DNA of 64,000 nt from Cryptomeria japonica (lineage: Eukaryota > Streptophyta > Pinopsida > Cupressales > Cupressaceae). A model generated the notes under the pieces. That model saw only the letters and a list, made by a program, of their open reading frames with translations, had not been told where the DNA came from and searched no databases. The position numbers were made by a program, and so were the translations under genes. The stretch covers positions 561,536,445 to 561,600,444 of the forward strand of contig NC_081413.1 of the NCBI RefSeq assembly GCF_030272615.1. Reading direction: 5' to 3'. Below are positions 24,044-35,212 of the stretch, piece by piece (the first letter of the stretch is position 1; each line of letters begins with the position of its first letter).

Positions 24044-26964
24044 TTAATCAACTGAGCCTTCAGGATTGACTCTAACCTGTATTGTGTCAAGTATTGCCTC
24101 ATGGTTAAATTCATGAACTTTCCATAAAATCTTGTTATGAGGTCTACCAGGATACTTCATCAAATGAATATTTGTTGCAACAACAAGGTTAGAGAAATGA
24201 AGAATATGTTTGTGTGTTTCAAAGTCCTGGAACAACCAAACATCAGAATTATTGATAGGGTATCTCCAAAGCCATGTTATTGTCATGACAACAGACCCTA
24301 TTGGGTACTCAATGCCCTCTCTGTCAATGATTGTGGTTGTCAATTTTTTTTTAGGCTCAACACAATGACACAAGTGTAATATGTTCCTTCTTCATTGTTC
24401 TCTTCTACAACAACTGCATACACATGACCTACATTTTATAAAGTGTTAATTAATACCAAAAATAAAGTATGATGTACAACAAACTAAACCAAAAAGCATA
24501 CTTGAAAAACAATTAACTCAAAAAACCACCTGAATCCACTAGGTTGGATACATGGTCAAAATCCACTGATGTCTCCATCTGGCTCAATTATAGTGCTTTG
24601 GGAATTTGATATGAATCAATGAGAACCAATGGTCTACAAGACCATTTTTCAACTCACTCTTGTGATTCACATTCTTCCCACAAACAATACATGCATGAAG
24701 AGAAAAAACATATCATCTGTCTCGTATAATTTACTAGTGAACTTGAATTTGAACTCATAAATGAGTGCATGTCACTCAATCCTGCAACTGTACAACAATC
24801 TAGATAGTTTTCAATGTTAGATTTAGTGATCAACCAAAAATATCTACGAACCATTGACGTACTTGGAATACCTGGACCCATCGTAGACTTACACCATCGC
24901 ATAATTGTTTTTGCATTTGTCAACTCAACACCACCTTTGTACTTCAATTCTTCCCTAGCTAGGGCTCTTTTCACACATTCTCCTGCACCATCGTGCTCTC
25001 CCTTACCATGTCTAGCCTTAGTGAAATTCCAAAAATGTTGTACACCGCTTGTCGTATGCATCTTTGTCAACCAATAAAACATCCTTGCATTCTCGAATTA
25101 TGTGGTGCAATTATCTAACCATAACAAGTGTCGTTTGTATCATATATTCCTTTCCCTTAAACTATCATAAACAACTTTAAAACATCCTTGTACAAACTCC
25201 GATGAATGATTATGATCATCACTTATGTAGAAGTGATACTCTCTTACAACCTTTCTATCCTCCTCTGTGCTATCATCTACATGCATGAATGCTATGTGTA
25301 CAAAAATAGAAACTTGTGTAGAGTGATAATACATGGATTGCACTTCATTTTGAGGTTGTAGTGTATAATTTTTAGCAAAATCAATGATAGAGATAATGGT
25401 GCCAAGAGGAAATGTGTCCTTACATAACTTGAATTGCTCATCTAACCATCGAGCTCTATGTGTATGCATTATGTACTCATAAACTAGTTTCTCTTGAAAC
25501 ATTTTCATAAATTGAGCTACAAATATATCATTTTTCACTAGCTCACATCTCTTCAAATATTTTCCATTTGTAACTTCATATGTGAGTCTTGTATTTTTTG
25601 AAAGAAAGTAGTTTCGTAACAATTTCATGTGTTCTCTCCAAATGTACGCATCTTGGTAAACATTGTAAACCACCACATATAACACAAGAACCTTCCAAAT
25701 AAGGCATCTTATAATAAATGCAACCATCATGTCTATTACATAACACATTTGAAATAAATTCTCTTACCGACTTAGGAGGTGCTTGTATTTTGCATTCCTG
25801 CAAAACATCGTTAGTGTGCAAAATAGAACAAATATGATAAAAAATATCATAATGCATGGAAAATTCAATATGCATCCTACAACAACATGTGGTCCATACA
25901 TGATTAATCTTGATATAAAAAAGTTTTACCATTTCAAAAAATATTTGAGAAATTCTTGTTTGAGGAAACTTTTGAAGGAATCTTTCATAAAATTTAGTTT
26001 GAGTCATATCCAAATAGTGTTTGGCATGTGGCTCATGATTTGTAGACCCAATTTCCCTTCTAATAACATCTCTTTGGTTGGGCGAAACTCTTGTGTTGTC
26101 ATGCCAAAAATTTTCAATTAATATTTTTAGTGCATCAACAACAACCTTGTCTTTGCATGGTATTCTACCCGAGAATGTCTAGAGAGAATTATTGTTAGGT
26201 TCCTCTATTTTTTCCTACATCTTTAATTCTTTACTTAATTTTGTTCTACTAACGTTTAATGACTTACTTGTTTTTCTTATCAAACGATCTTTTTTTATTT
26301 TCTTGCTCATTATGGTTGATGTAATGACACGTCGAGTAGCATTAGAATCTTTAGTACGTGATTTTGAACCAATAGCTTGATATGCATCAAATAGATTTCT
26401 CACAATAGTTCTTTCACTATTACTTTCAAATGATCTTTGACCTAGAATTTTCATTGTCTCTCTAAAATTTAAATTTTTAATCATTTGAACAATTAATTGA
26501 CATCTTGCAGTTTGATTTAAGCTATTAAAATAGTTTTTCCATATTCTTTTAATCATTCTCCTACAATTTTGTTCATTCATTTTATTGGGCTTTGACTTCA
26601 ATATATTCTCATCAATGTCAATTAGATACTTTGGTTTCCTACGAATGACTCTAGGAGGTGTTAACATCGATGCATTATGTACATTCAATTCATCAAGTAG
26701 AGAAGGTGTAATATGTTCATCATTTAATTGATTATTCCATGCGCTATCTTCTTCAATTGCATTAGGTTCAAACAATAAATCAAATGTCTCTTCTTCAATT
26801 GTATTAGGTGCATTATATTCATTTGGTAAATTGAATTGAGATGTTGAGGATGACATACCTTCTTCTCCCATTTTTCTTATGTCACGTAATTTCTTCATAC
26901 ACTGCCTTTGTCTTTCCTTTTGAGCCTCTCGTTGTTCCATCGTTCCTCGCTTGTTCTTTCCCAT
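24044..26964 (-). pseudogene. Sola-like DDD transposase, decayed
   Basis: The start is ATG at 26964, opening MGKNKRGTMEQREAQKERQR, a basic probable DNA-binding or nuclear-targeting N terminus. A Cys-rich stretch (CVICGGLQCLPRC, about 25690) follows. Three spaced Asp motifs come next: YISDDHNHSSEFVQ (about 25215), LWLDNCTT then F.NARMFYW (about 25105) and ARHGKGEHDGAG (about 25000). The HGKGxxDGxG block is, from memory, typical of Sola-type transposases. A GT-AG intron is likely at about 24427-24503 before a C-terminal exon containing EPKKKLTTTI and ILWKVHEF. Stops lie near 26215, 26178, 25140, 25098 and 24654, with a frameshift near 25600. Most stops fit loss of a Gln or Arg codon by deamination. 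Confidence 0.65.
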
Positions 26965-27559
26965 GGTTGATGTCAATTGTCCTAAGTAGAATGATATTAC
27001 ATATATATGTAAGAAAAAGTTCATAAACAAACAAATAACCATAAATATGAATCTTATCACTATTTTTTGGAATCAAACTATTAAACAATCACAATACTAT
27101 TGACAAAAACTAATAAGAACAACAATTCAATTATTTGAAATCATGCAAAAATAAAAAATTCACTTACTTATATGTATCAAATAGTGATCAAAGTGCAGAC
27201 ACAATTCTAGTGGGGCCTTCAACGACCTCAATAACTTCTTTTGAGGCCATTGAGGCTCTTGGGAAACTAAAACTATGTCTATAAACCGTGTGTGCCCTAT
27301 ATTAATAACCACATACATGTTGTTAGTCCATAAAATGTTGACAAGCCCAATGGTATTTTTTTTTCCCATTCTGGACTAATAAGCAGCACGTACATGCTCC
27401 TAAGCCTAAAAAATGTTATCGTAGGGTAACAAATAAAGGGCTTAGTACAAGTAATAAGTACTGCATATGTGCTCCTTTTCCTTAAAAAAGTAATGGCAGG
27501 GTAGTGAACTAATAGTTTTAGTACCCCATATGTGCTATTTGAAGTAGAAAAGATGTGAA
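26965..27559. other. upstream region of the transposase gene
   Basis: Read on the minus strand, a GTAAGT donor near 27168 and a CTACTTAG acceptor near 26984 suggest a 5' untranslated intron just before the transposase start. Around 27380-27540 three palindrome-related motifs (GCACGTACATGC, CTGCATATGTGC, CCATATGTGC) resemble those near the transposon ends. No other gene is visible. Confidence 0.45.
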
Positions 27560-28779
27560 TGAAAAGGGAGGGAGGGTGAGAGAGAGGGAGAGGGGTGAGA
27601 GTAGGGTGGAGGGAGAGAGGAGGGGGTTGGAAGGGAAGGAGGGAGGGAGAGAGGGAGAGAAGAGGGGAAGGGTGGGAGAGAAGAAGGGGTATGGTGGAAG
27701 GGAGAGAGAGAGTAGGGGGAGGAAGGGAGAGAGAGAGAGGGGGGAGGGAGAGGGAGAGGGGGGAGGGAGAGAGAGAGGGAAGGAGGGAGAGGGAGGGAGA
27801 GAGGGAGAGAAGAGGGTGGGAGAGAAGAAGGGGTATGGAGGAAGGGAGGGAGGGAGAGAGAGAGAGAGAGAGAGAGAGGGGGAGAGGTAGATGGAGGGAG
27901 AGAGGGAGAGAAGAGGGGGGAGGGAAGGAGGGAGAGGGAGAGAGAGGGAGAGGGAGATAGAGAGAAAGGGAAGGAAGGAGAGGGGGAGAGAGGGGGAGAG
28001 AGAGAGGGGGAGTGAAGGTAGAGAGAGGGAGAGGTATAGGGAGGGAGAGAGGGACAGAAGAGGGGGGAGGGTGGGAGAGAAGAAGGGGTATGGAGGAAGG
28101 GAGGGAGAGAAAGATAGAGAGCGAGAGGGGGGAGAGGTAGAGGGAGGGATAGAGGGAGAGAAGAGGGGGGAGGGAAGGAGGGAGAGGGAGAGAGAGGGAG
28201 AGGGAGAGAGAGGGAGAGAGGTAGAGGGAGAGAGAAAGGGAGAGAAGAAGGGGTATGGAGGAAGGGAGGGGGGAGAGAGAGAGAGAGATTAGGGGGAGGG
28301 AGAGAGAGGAGGGGGGCAAAAGGGAGAGAAGAGGGGGGTGGGTGGGAGAGAAGAGGGGGAGGGTGGGAGAGAAGAAGAGGTATGGAGGAAGGGAGAGGGA
28401 GAGTAGGGGGAGGGAGGGAGAGGAGAGGGCAGAGGGAGAGAGAGAGGGGGGAGGGAGAGGGAGAGGGAGAGAGGGAGAGGGAGATAGAGAGGGAAGGAGA
28501 GAGAGAGAGAGAGGGAGGGAGAGAGAGGGGGAGGGAAGGTAGAGAGAGGGATAGAGGTAGAGGGAGGGAGAGAGGAAGAGAAGAGGGGGGACAAAAGGAG
28601 GGAGAGGGAGAGAGAAAGGACACAAGACACCATACGACTGATCTCGATTGTGACTATAGGAATTACAAAGGAAGAGAAAGAGGGAGGGAGAGAAGAAGAG
28701 AAAGAGGGATGGGGTATGGATGAAGGGAGAAGAGGAGATAGTGAGAGAGAGAGGGATGGGGTATGGAGTATGGGAGAAG

Positions 28780-28838
<59 letters not shown>

Positions 28839-28851
28839 GGGTAAAAGGAGT
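27560..28851 (+). repeat. 1.3-kb purine tract (GGGAGA-rich)
   Basis: The plus strand is almost only G and A, built from GAGAGA and GGGAGG words. The phrase GAAGGGGTATGGAGGAAGGG recurs at about 27683, 27828, 28083, 28252 and, slightly altered, 28375, so a longer unit of roughly 120-255 bases was amplified. The only notable break is near 28620-28665, and that sequence reappears in part near 29330. The 556-aa minus ORF across it is a low-complexity Ser/Leu/Pro artefact. Confidence 0.95.
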
Positions 28852-28867
28852 GGGACAAAGGAATAGG

Positions 28868-29165
28868 AAGAGATATTGAATCTAGGACACAATATGACCC
28901 CTAACAACATTGAAGGGATCATAGGGTGTCCTAAGGGGTCATATGACACTATATTATCCCTTATCACACCATAGGACCTATAATGACACCAAATGATGTC
29001 CTAAGGGGTCATAGAACACCATAGGACCCTTTAGAACACCATATGGTGTTGTTATGGGTCATTGGTGTCCCGAGGGGTCTTAAGGGGTCACAGGACACCA
29101 TATGACCTCTTAGGAAACAATACGACCTCTAATGACACCTAAGGGGTCGTATGGTGTGCTAATAA
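28868..29165. repeat. degenerate AAGGGGTCATATGACACC repeats
   Basis: A short motif, CCTAAGGGGTCATA with GACACCATA, recurs about ten times in both orientations, so the region can fold into many small hairpins. No coding sense. Confidence 0.75.
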
Positions 29166-31018
29166 AATGATATATTAAATTTAAAGTTATGAATAGAACA
29201 TCATACAACGAGACTCTAAGAGAACAAACAACGAGGCTTTGCTAAAAAGCAAGTGTAAGAGATTGACCTAACCCTAAGAGTACTGCCTAAGTTCTAAAAC
29301 ATATGATGCTATTAAATTTGCAAGGTTATAAGATTGATCTCAATTGTGAGTATAGTAATTACGCACTTGATTTCTTTCATGGGTATGTACCATTCCAATT
29401 TGTTTGACAAGTGATGATCATCATATGCTACCACTGCCATGCATACAACAAACTTTAATTTATTTAGGTGACAGACGCTATGTAACAACATGAGAACTCT
29501 CACATACCCACCACTATCAATCTACAGGACATCATCTATGTTATTCTCCCTCTTTCTCTTCCTACCTATTATTTCCTTCTGAAAAACATATTGTAGGTAC
29601 TCTAACTCATCATGTTTCTTTGTTGACACTATTTTCCACATCTGTTCTACTCATTAAAAACACATTCGAGAAGAATATTGCTACAGGTCTCCTTGTTTGT
29701 CATGGTAATACACCCATGGTTCAATTTCGAACCCTATTCCTCCTATTCAATATACACACACAAATCCATTAGTCAATTTTCTTAGAAGAGAATACATGAT
29801 AAAAAAACAAAGAGGAAGTTGCAAACAAGAAATAAATTCACTTACTTCTATAGAAGTGTAGACATAGTTGTAGTGGGTTATGGAGGAAGGGAGAAGGGGA
29901 GAGAGAGAGAGAGAGAGGCACCTTGTATGTGTTTGAGAGGGGGATACAATACACTTACATGTGTACATATATGCTTAATATATTACATATATACATATAT
30001 TATATATTATATGTATATACACATTATATATACAATATAATATTATACACATATTATATATAGAATATCATATTATACAATAGCGCGTATGCGTTGTTTA
30101 TAGTAAAAAGAGTGCGTATGTGTTGTTTATAGGAAAATGAGCGTGCACATGTTTTTGACTGTTTAGGCTTGGAAATAGGCCTGGATGACAAAGATATGGT
30201 TTGGAAGCTTGATTTCCCTCTATTTCTCTCATTTTTGACGTGTTTTATTTTATCAACTTGGTTTATTGACTTTGTCATCATCAGGTTTACACTTCATCAA
30301 ATGGGTATTTCTAAAATTGCCACTATATTTTCACCCATCTTTTGAGGTTTCTAACCATATAATTTTTTTTCAATTTGAACAACAATAACTTATTATTATT
30401 GAATTTCTTTTACCAGTGTCTCCATAGTTCTCACAAACATAGGTGCACCATTTTTTGAATAACTTTTTATATACTTATCCAAATTTTAAACACTTTTTAT
30501 ATTATTGTAGTGCACTTTATTCTTTACAATTTAAAAAAAAAATTGTATTTTCAATTTGTTTAGTGCAACTTATGCTTCGCACATGAACATGTACCTAATT
30601 TTCAGGATGTGCTCGATTGGAAAAATCATAAAAGAAAAAATTCAACAAAAAATTACAAAAAAATACACATATTCTAGTGCTCACTCTTAACTATCTTTCT
30701 ACCAAAGGATTTGTCAAAATACTAAATCTAACTGACTTTTTTTGATACACATGTCAGACACTATGTTATGTTTTTAAAAAAAATCAGGGTCAATTTTTTG
30801 TGCACGAAGGATTTGACCCCCTTTATCTTATCCAATTTTGAAAATTTTTAGTAGTTTGCAAACTAGATTCAAAGTACTACAATATTTTTTCTTCGATTAT
30901 CTTCATATCGTGAGTGGATGACTTTCAAATTTTGCCTCCAAGTTCAAGTTCACCTGATTTCAGAGAAAAAAGTGTCCACTTATACTCCCCTTTTTTTACC
31001 ATCTTTGTGCACTTACCC
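29166..31018. other. right subterminal region of the DNA transposon
   Basis: No gene is visible. It holds a second small purine block copied from the main tract (29876-29920, with GGTTATGGAGGAAGGGAGAAG), an AT-rich alternating stretch (29958-30080) able to form cruciforms, and palindrome-related motifs (GCGCGTATGCGTTG 30082, GTGCGTATGTGTTG 30111, GAGCGTGCACATG 30139). The right TIR (30999-31018) ends it. The inner block GTGTCCACTT at 30972 mirrors the left end. Confidence 0.7.
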
Positions 31019-31022
31019 ACAA

Positions 31023-31251
31023 ATCCCACTGAGGTTTTCCCACACTATGTTTCCTCATTAAACATCTTGTGTTATGGTGTGTTTTCTATATCATCTTTGT
31101 TGTTCCTATTTATTGCATTAATTCTTATTTACCAGTACATTATTTTGGAATGCAAAGTTCTTAATAAGATTAAATATTATGTTAACCGATTAGATATTGA
31201 TTCACCCCCTTCCCCCTCTCAGTATCTTTGGGACTATCATTAATCCTAACA
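31023..31251 (+). repeat. NA-A 5' LTR, right part
   Basis: The remaining 229 bases of the split LTR match 52814-53042 in length and sequence. It includes the hairpin block TGAGG...CCTCA (31030-31057) and GATTCACCCCC near 31199, and ends CCTAACA. Confidence 0.92.
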
Positions 31252-31270
31252 ATTGGTATCAAAGCTAGGT
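31252..31270 (+). promoter_or_regulatory. NA-A primer binding site
   Basis: ATTGGTATCAAAGC follows the LTR directly. It differs at one base from the initiator tRNA-Met complement TGGTATCAGAGC used by copia elements. This links the pol-less family to copia replication. Confidence 0.88.
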
Positions 31271-31292
31271 ACTCTATTTTCAAAAGCCTAAC

Positions 31293-32446
31293 AACTTGAG
31301 GAAGATTCTGACACCGGTACAGATAGAGAACTTAAGAAAACAATTGGAAGGAGCTCTTGTAGACTATGATTTTGAGAAGTTGAAGAATATCAAACTTGAA
31401 GATGATCTAAGGATTGCATAGGAATTCATTCAAGGACTTTAGGAGAATCTTACTAAGAAATAAAAGAAAATAACTTCATGAGAAGATGTAGAATGATAAT
31501 GATGAAAAGGAAACTCTTAATGAACTTGTGAACAAGTTGAGACAAGAAAACAATACTATGAGGAATGAAATGCAAGATATGACTATGAGATTTTTCACTA
31601 TGAGATTTTGTAAAGACATTGAAGACAAGAAGAAGAATGAAGATGACTAAACTAGGAGACTCAATGATGCTGGAAATGAAAATCTAAGACTCAGTCATGA
31701 AAATGATATGTTGAAGACAGATCTGATTCGCATGCAACATGATAAAACTGAACTTATGAGACAAATGGGAATTCTGGAAAATGAGTTGGCTACTTCAAAT
31801 CAACACAAAGAGAAATTCAAGAAAAGTTCAAAGGAACTCGATGATATGCTGAAAAGTCAGAAACCTAATGGAGATACTAATGGACTTGGATTTGAAGTTG
31901 GAGAAAGTTCTGGTACTACAAACAATCATGATCATAGTAAACCGGTAAGACAACCTAATGCTTACATATTTAATGGGAAATGCTTTAACTGTAACAAGTA
32001 TGGTCATAGAGAAAATCAGTGTAGATTTAGAAACAATCAGAACATCAATGCACCCACCGGTCAATGTTCCAAATGCAACAAAACTAGTCATAATTTAGAA
32101 AAACTGCAGAATGAATATGAGACGTTCTGTTTGTGGAAGATTTGGGCACTTATCTAATCAATGTAGAACACAAACCGACATAGGATATGGAAAGGCTATT
32201 CAGAAGAATAATGTGACGTTTTATGCTTGTAACAAAATTGGACACATTGCAAAATTTTGTAGAAGCAAGGCTTTACCAGCAAATAATAAAGGACCCAATT
32301 TGAAAGGCAAAGAAAAGGTAGATGAGGTAAAGCAAGAATTCTCAAAACAATGAATTAGGAAGACAGATCAGAATGTTGATGAGACTATTTCTTAACTAGT
32401 AGAACAAAGTATTACTCCATTGATAGGAGATTCTTCATCCAACTAA
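31293..32446 (+). pseudogene. NA-A ORF1, gag-like coiled coil with four zinc knuckles
   Basis: The homologous frame opens NLRKILTPVQIENLRKQL, rich in Leu, Glu and Lys with heptad-like spacing. From about 31980 come four CCHC-type knuckles: CFNCNKYGHRENQC; CSKCNKTSHN (truncated); VCGRFGHLSNQC (first Cys changed); YACNKIGHIAKFC (first Cys changed). The terminal stop TAA at 32444 sits at the same place as in NA-B (after SSN or SSGN). Early stops and at least two frameshifts (near 31640 and 32100) break this copy. The likely role is an RNA-binding, nucleocapsid-like protein that packages the element's RNA. No capsid homology is evident, and I see no clear start codon. Confidence 0.7.
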
Positions 32447-32749
32447 GAAGTAACCCTTTGGGAGTATTGCAGCAAGTTGAATATCATGGAGATTACCTTT
32501 GGTTGATGGTGAGAAAATAGATTTCTTCTCTACTGATAGATGTGTTAAGTTTTCACTTAGCTGGTGAGCATTTAATGTGGTTGTTGAAGGAAAAGTCATT
32601 ATAAATCATCGATTTTCCCTCATTTTTGATTCACCGAGCATTCAAATTAGTAGAGAGTGCAAAATCCAAGCAAAGGTATTCAAGGTGAAGGTGTGAAGTG
32701 ATTTCTTTCAAACATTTAAAAATTATCAGGCAGATAAAGGTATTTTCAA
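32447..32749 (+). other. gap between ORF1 and ORF2 of NA-A
   Basis: About 300 bases without coding sense separate the ORFs. NA-B has a comparable 372-base gap, so the interval is a family feature. I see no splice or frameshift signal that would join the ORFs. Confidence 0.6.
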
Positions 32750-35212
32750 ATGGCTTCCACTTTTGCTTCTGAATTTATTGCATCTAAATTTATTGCAAAC
32801 CCAACTGTCATGAAAACATAAAATGCCCTAGGCCAGTATTCAAAATTATTCCCAAAATAGCTAAGAAAGATGATTCCATAGGTGCATTTTCAAAGATTCT
32901 TAAAGGTGTAGCTTATGCTGAAGACCCTAGGATTTATATTCACTACAATATTGAGGAATTAGGTTTTGAGGAGTTGTTAAAGATATTTAGAACCATAAAT
33001 TACGATGAAAATGGCATTGTTAAACCTGAGCACAAGATTATTGAGACTTTAGGTTTAGGTTTTGTGGAAATTTTGAACATCCCTAAATTTATGGAGAAAG
33101 TTGTGAGAATTGTCCTAAGTAGGGCACATGGAGAATTACTTTGGTTAGATTCAGTCTGCAAATTCACCTGGCAAGCAATTAGGGTAGTAACAGGTTTACC
33201 CTCTACTAGCAGAAGACCAAACAAAACTAAGAAGGTTCCTAACAGCAAAGTCATGAGCTTAACCAAAGCAACATCTGATAGTAGATCTCTAAGAGTAAAT
33301 GACATCAAGGACATCAATGTGAGATTCATAAGTATGATTTTAGGTTACAAGACTACACATGCAAATAGACTTAACTTAGTTTCTAGTCTTTGCATTAATA
33401 GTTCTTATAAAATGGGAAACAATAATACAAAAATTTGATGTGTGTGAATAGCTGAAGGATTAACTAATAGATAATTTGAAAAAGATAAAAGGAGACAAGA
33501 AAGGAACATTTTGTTTTGGTAATCTCTTAGTATGGCTTATATTGTATTTCACAAAAGAGATCCTCAGTATTGGATAGAAAGACTTTGGATATGACATACC
33601 GGTAGGCAAACAATTGCAAGAAGCTTACACCGACATGAGTACTGCTAAGGAAAACAACATCACTGAATACTTCAAAGCTTTCCAAACCAAGATGAAAACA
33701 AGAGAAAGACTACCACAAAGTGTAGTAGATAAATATGATAAGGAAATCTATTTTGTAATTAAGAAGGATGAAACATGGATGGAAGTTGTATTACCTAGGA
33801 CTGTATGGGTAATAGAAATGGGTTATGAGGTAGATCTCAACATTGTTGAAACTTATGCAAAAGCCTTATTAGATGCACCTAGAGAACCGTCAGAAGAAGT
33901 TTTTGGTAGTGCAGAAACAATTGAAAGCAATGTGAAAACAATGAAACAAAGGAAGAAAAGAGAAAAGGACATAAGAGATGCTTCTAAGCAGGTAAAGGAA
34001 ATAAAATAGAATGTTAAATGAACATTACTGGTATAAAGGCTAGTGAACTAGAAGGATTGCAACCAGAAGCACACATTTTACTGGTTGACACATTATCTAA
34101 TAGTGAGACACCTACAGAATTCAAAATAGTTGAAAGGAAGAGAAAACCTTCACCGGTACCCTCTCCGCCACCTAAGAAAACAAGAACCTTGAGAAAGAAA
34201 TAACAAGCAGTAAGGAAACCGACAAAGAAACTAACACCCAAGAAGAAATAGAAATAGGTTATTCCTCTATTAACTAATTTGTTGAATGAAATAAGTGATG
34301 ATGGTAATTTGGCTAATGTGGGAAAATTGTATAACACATTCACTGATTCAGAAAAGGAAATTATTAAAAAACAACATTATCGTACATCTAGATATATATA
34401 AAAAGTGTTAATTGAAGTTGTGGATGACTTGCCAAATGAACTATATAGGAGATTAGATTCAAAGAGGATTGCAGTAATGGAATTGGACAAGAAACTTAAG
34501 GTTGAAAAACTTATAGTTGTACATCCAGTTAACTCTAAAGAAGAAATTGATGATCTAATTTGTGAAGCTAACAGATCAGTTTTTGCTAGTGGTCACCAAC
34601 AAGTAAGTTTGATGGTTGGTAGAGCTAATGAGATTGCAGAGGAAATGGCTGATAAATGGGATCTTTTATGTGGAAAAGGAAAAACAAGAAGAATTGAACA
34701 GGTCAAAGAAAAAATTCAAAGTCTATCAGAAGGATAAGGAAAAAGGGAAAAGTAAAGTTGGTGGAATACCAAACATAAAGATAACTGACAACTTACCACC
34801 ACCCTTGGATATTGCACCGATACATTTTGATGCTCCATTAGTTACTAATAGTATAGGAATAACACGTGATGACACTAACCCTGAATTAGAAATTCTATTC
34901 ACCATGAATGTGGATACTTAGGAAGTGAATATTATTATGGATAAGGTAATACAAAGGTCAAGAATAACATTGCTGATACATTGTTGAGCAACCGATAGAG
35001 AATGTTGAGGTTGATATTCAAACAGAGTAAATAGAGCAAACACTGTAAAATGAGAAACCATTGGATACTGGAATAAATACTAATGGTATTGATGCTAACA
35101 CTAAGAAACCTACTAAGATAGAGATACCGATAGTTTAGCACATAAAGAAACTGATAGAGAAACCTACAGAGAAACCAATAGAGGTACAAGTACATATTGA
35201 GATAGTGAAACC
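32750..35212 (+). pseudogene. NA-A ORF2, N-terminal and central part, unknown protein
   Basis: ATG at 32750 opens MASTFASEFIASKFIANP, matching NA-B FVPIFVANPTI. Conserved blocks follow: VLSRAHGELLWL (about 33115), VTGLPS (33190), YDIPVGKQL (33590), YFKAFQTKMKTR (33670), YFVIKKDETWME (33750) and MGYEVD (33820). Then comes a Lys/Arg/Pro-rich stretch (SPPPKKTRTLRKK, about 34170) that may target the nucleus, and a helical domain with LYRRLDSKR and VSLMVGRANE (34445-34640). Several frameshifts and stops break it. Gypsy-B interrupts it at 35212; removing it joins the frame as EIVKPVITEK. I do not recognise the family. The VTGLP phrase recalls plant transposon-protein domains, a weak resemblance. 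Confidence 0.65.

Larger units (their letters stand above)
17270..31018. mobile_element. 13.7-kb TIR DNA transposon, Sola-like, with two genes
   Basis: The left end GGGTATGTGCACAAAGATGG matches the inverted right end GGGTAAGTGCACAAAGATGG with one mismatch. A second shared block, AGTGGACAC, lies just inside. The target duplication is 4 bp, ACAA (17266-17269 and 31019-31022), and the uninterrupted site is visible in the NA-A 3' LTR at 52810-52813. Inside are a plus-strand multi-exon gene, a 359-bp tandem array, a minus-strand transposase pseudogene, a purine-rich tract and subterminal palindromes. A 4-bp duplication plus the transposase motifs suggest the Sola superfamily. The boundaries are certain; the superfamily is inference. 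Confidence 0.9.

Noticed and set aside
27297-28967. 556-aa and 362-aa minus-strand ORFs rich in Ser, Leu and Pro
   Set aside because: They are translations of the GA/CT low-complexity tract; stops are rare there by composition only, and several frames are open at once.
17270-31018. PIF/Harbinger element, because the ends start with GGG
   Set aside because: The duplication is ACAA, not a 3-bp TWA, and the transposase motifs do not resemble Harbinger.
31252-35212. Host gene with zinc knuckles and an unknown C-terminal ORF
   Set aside because: The LTR pair, primer site and second copy show it is an LTR retrotransposon.
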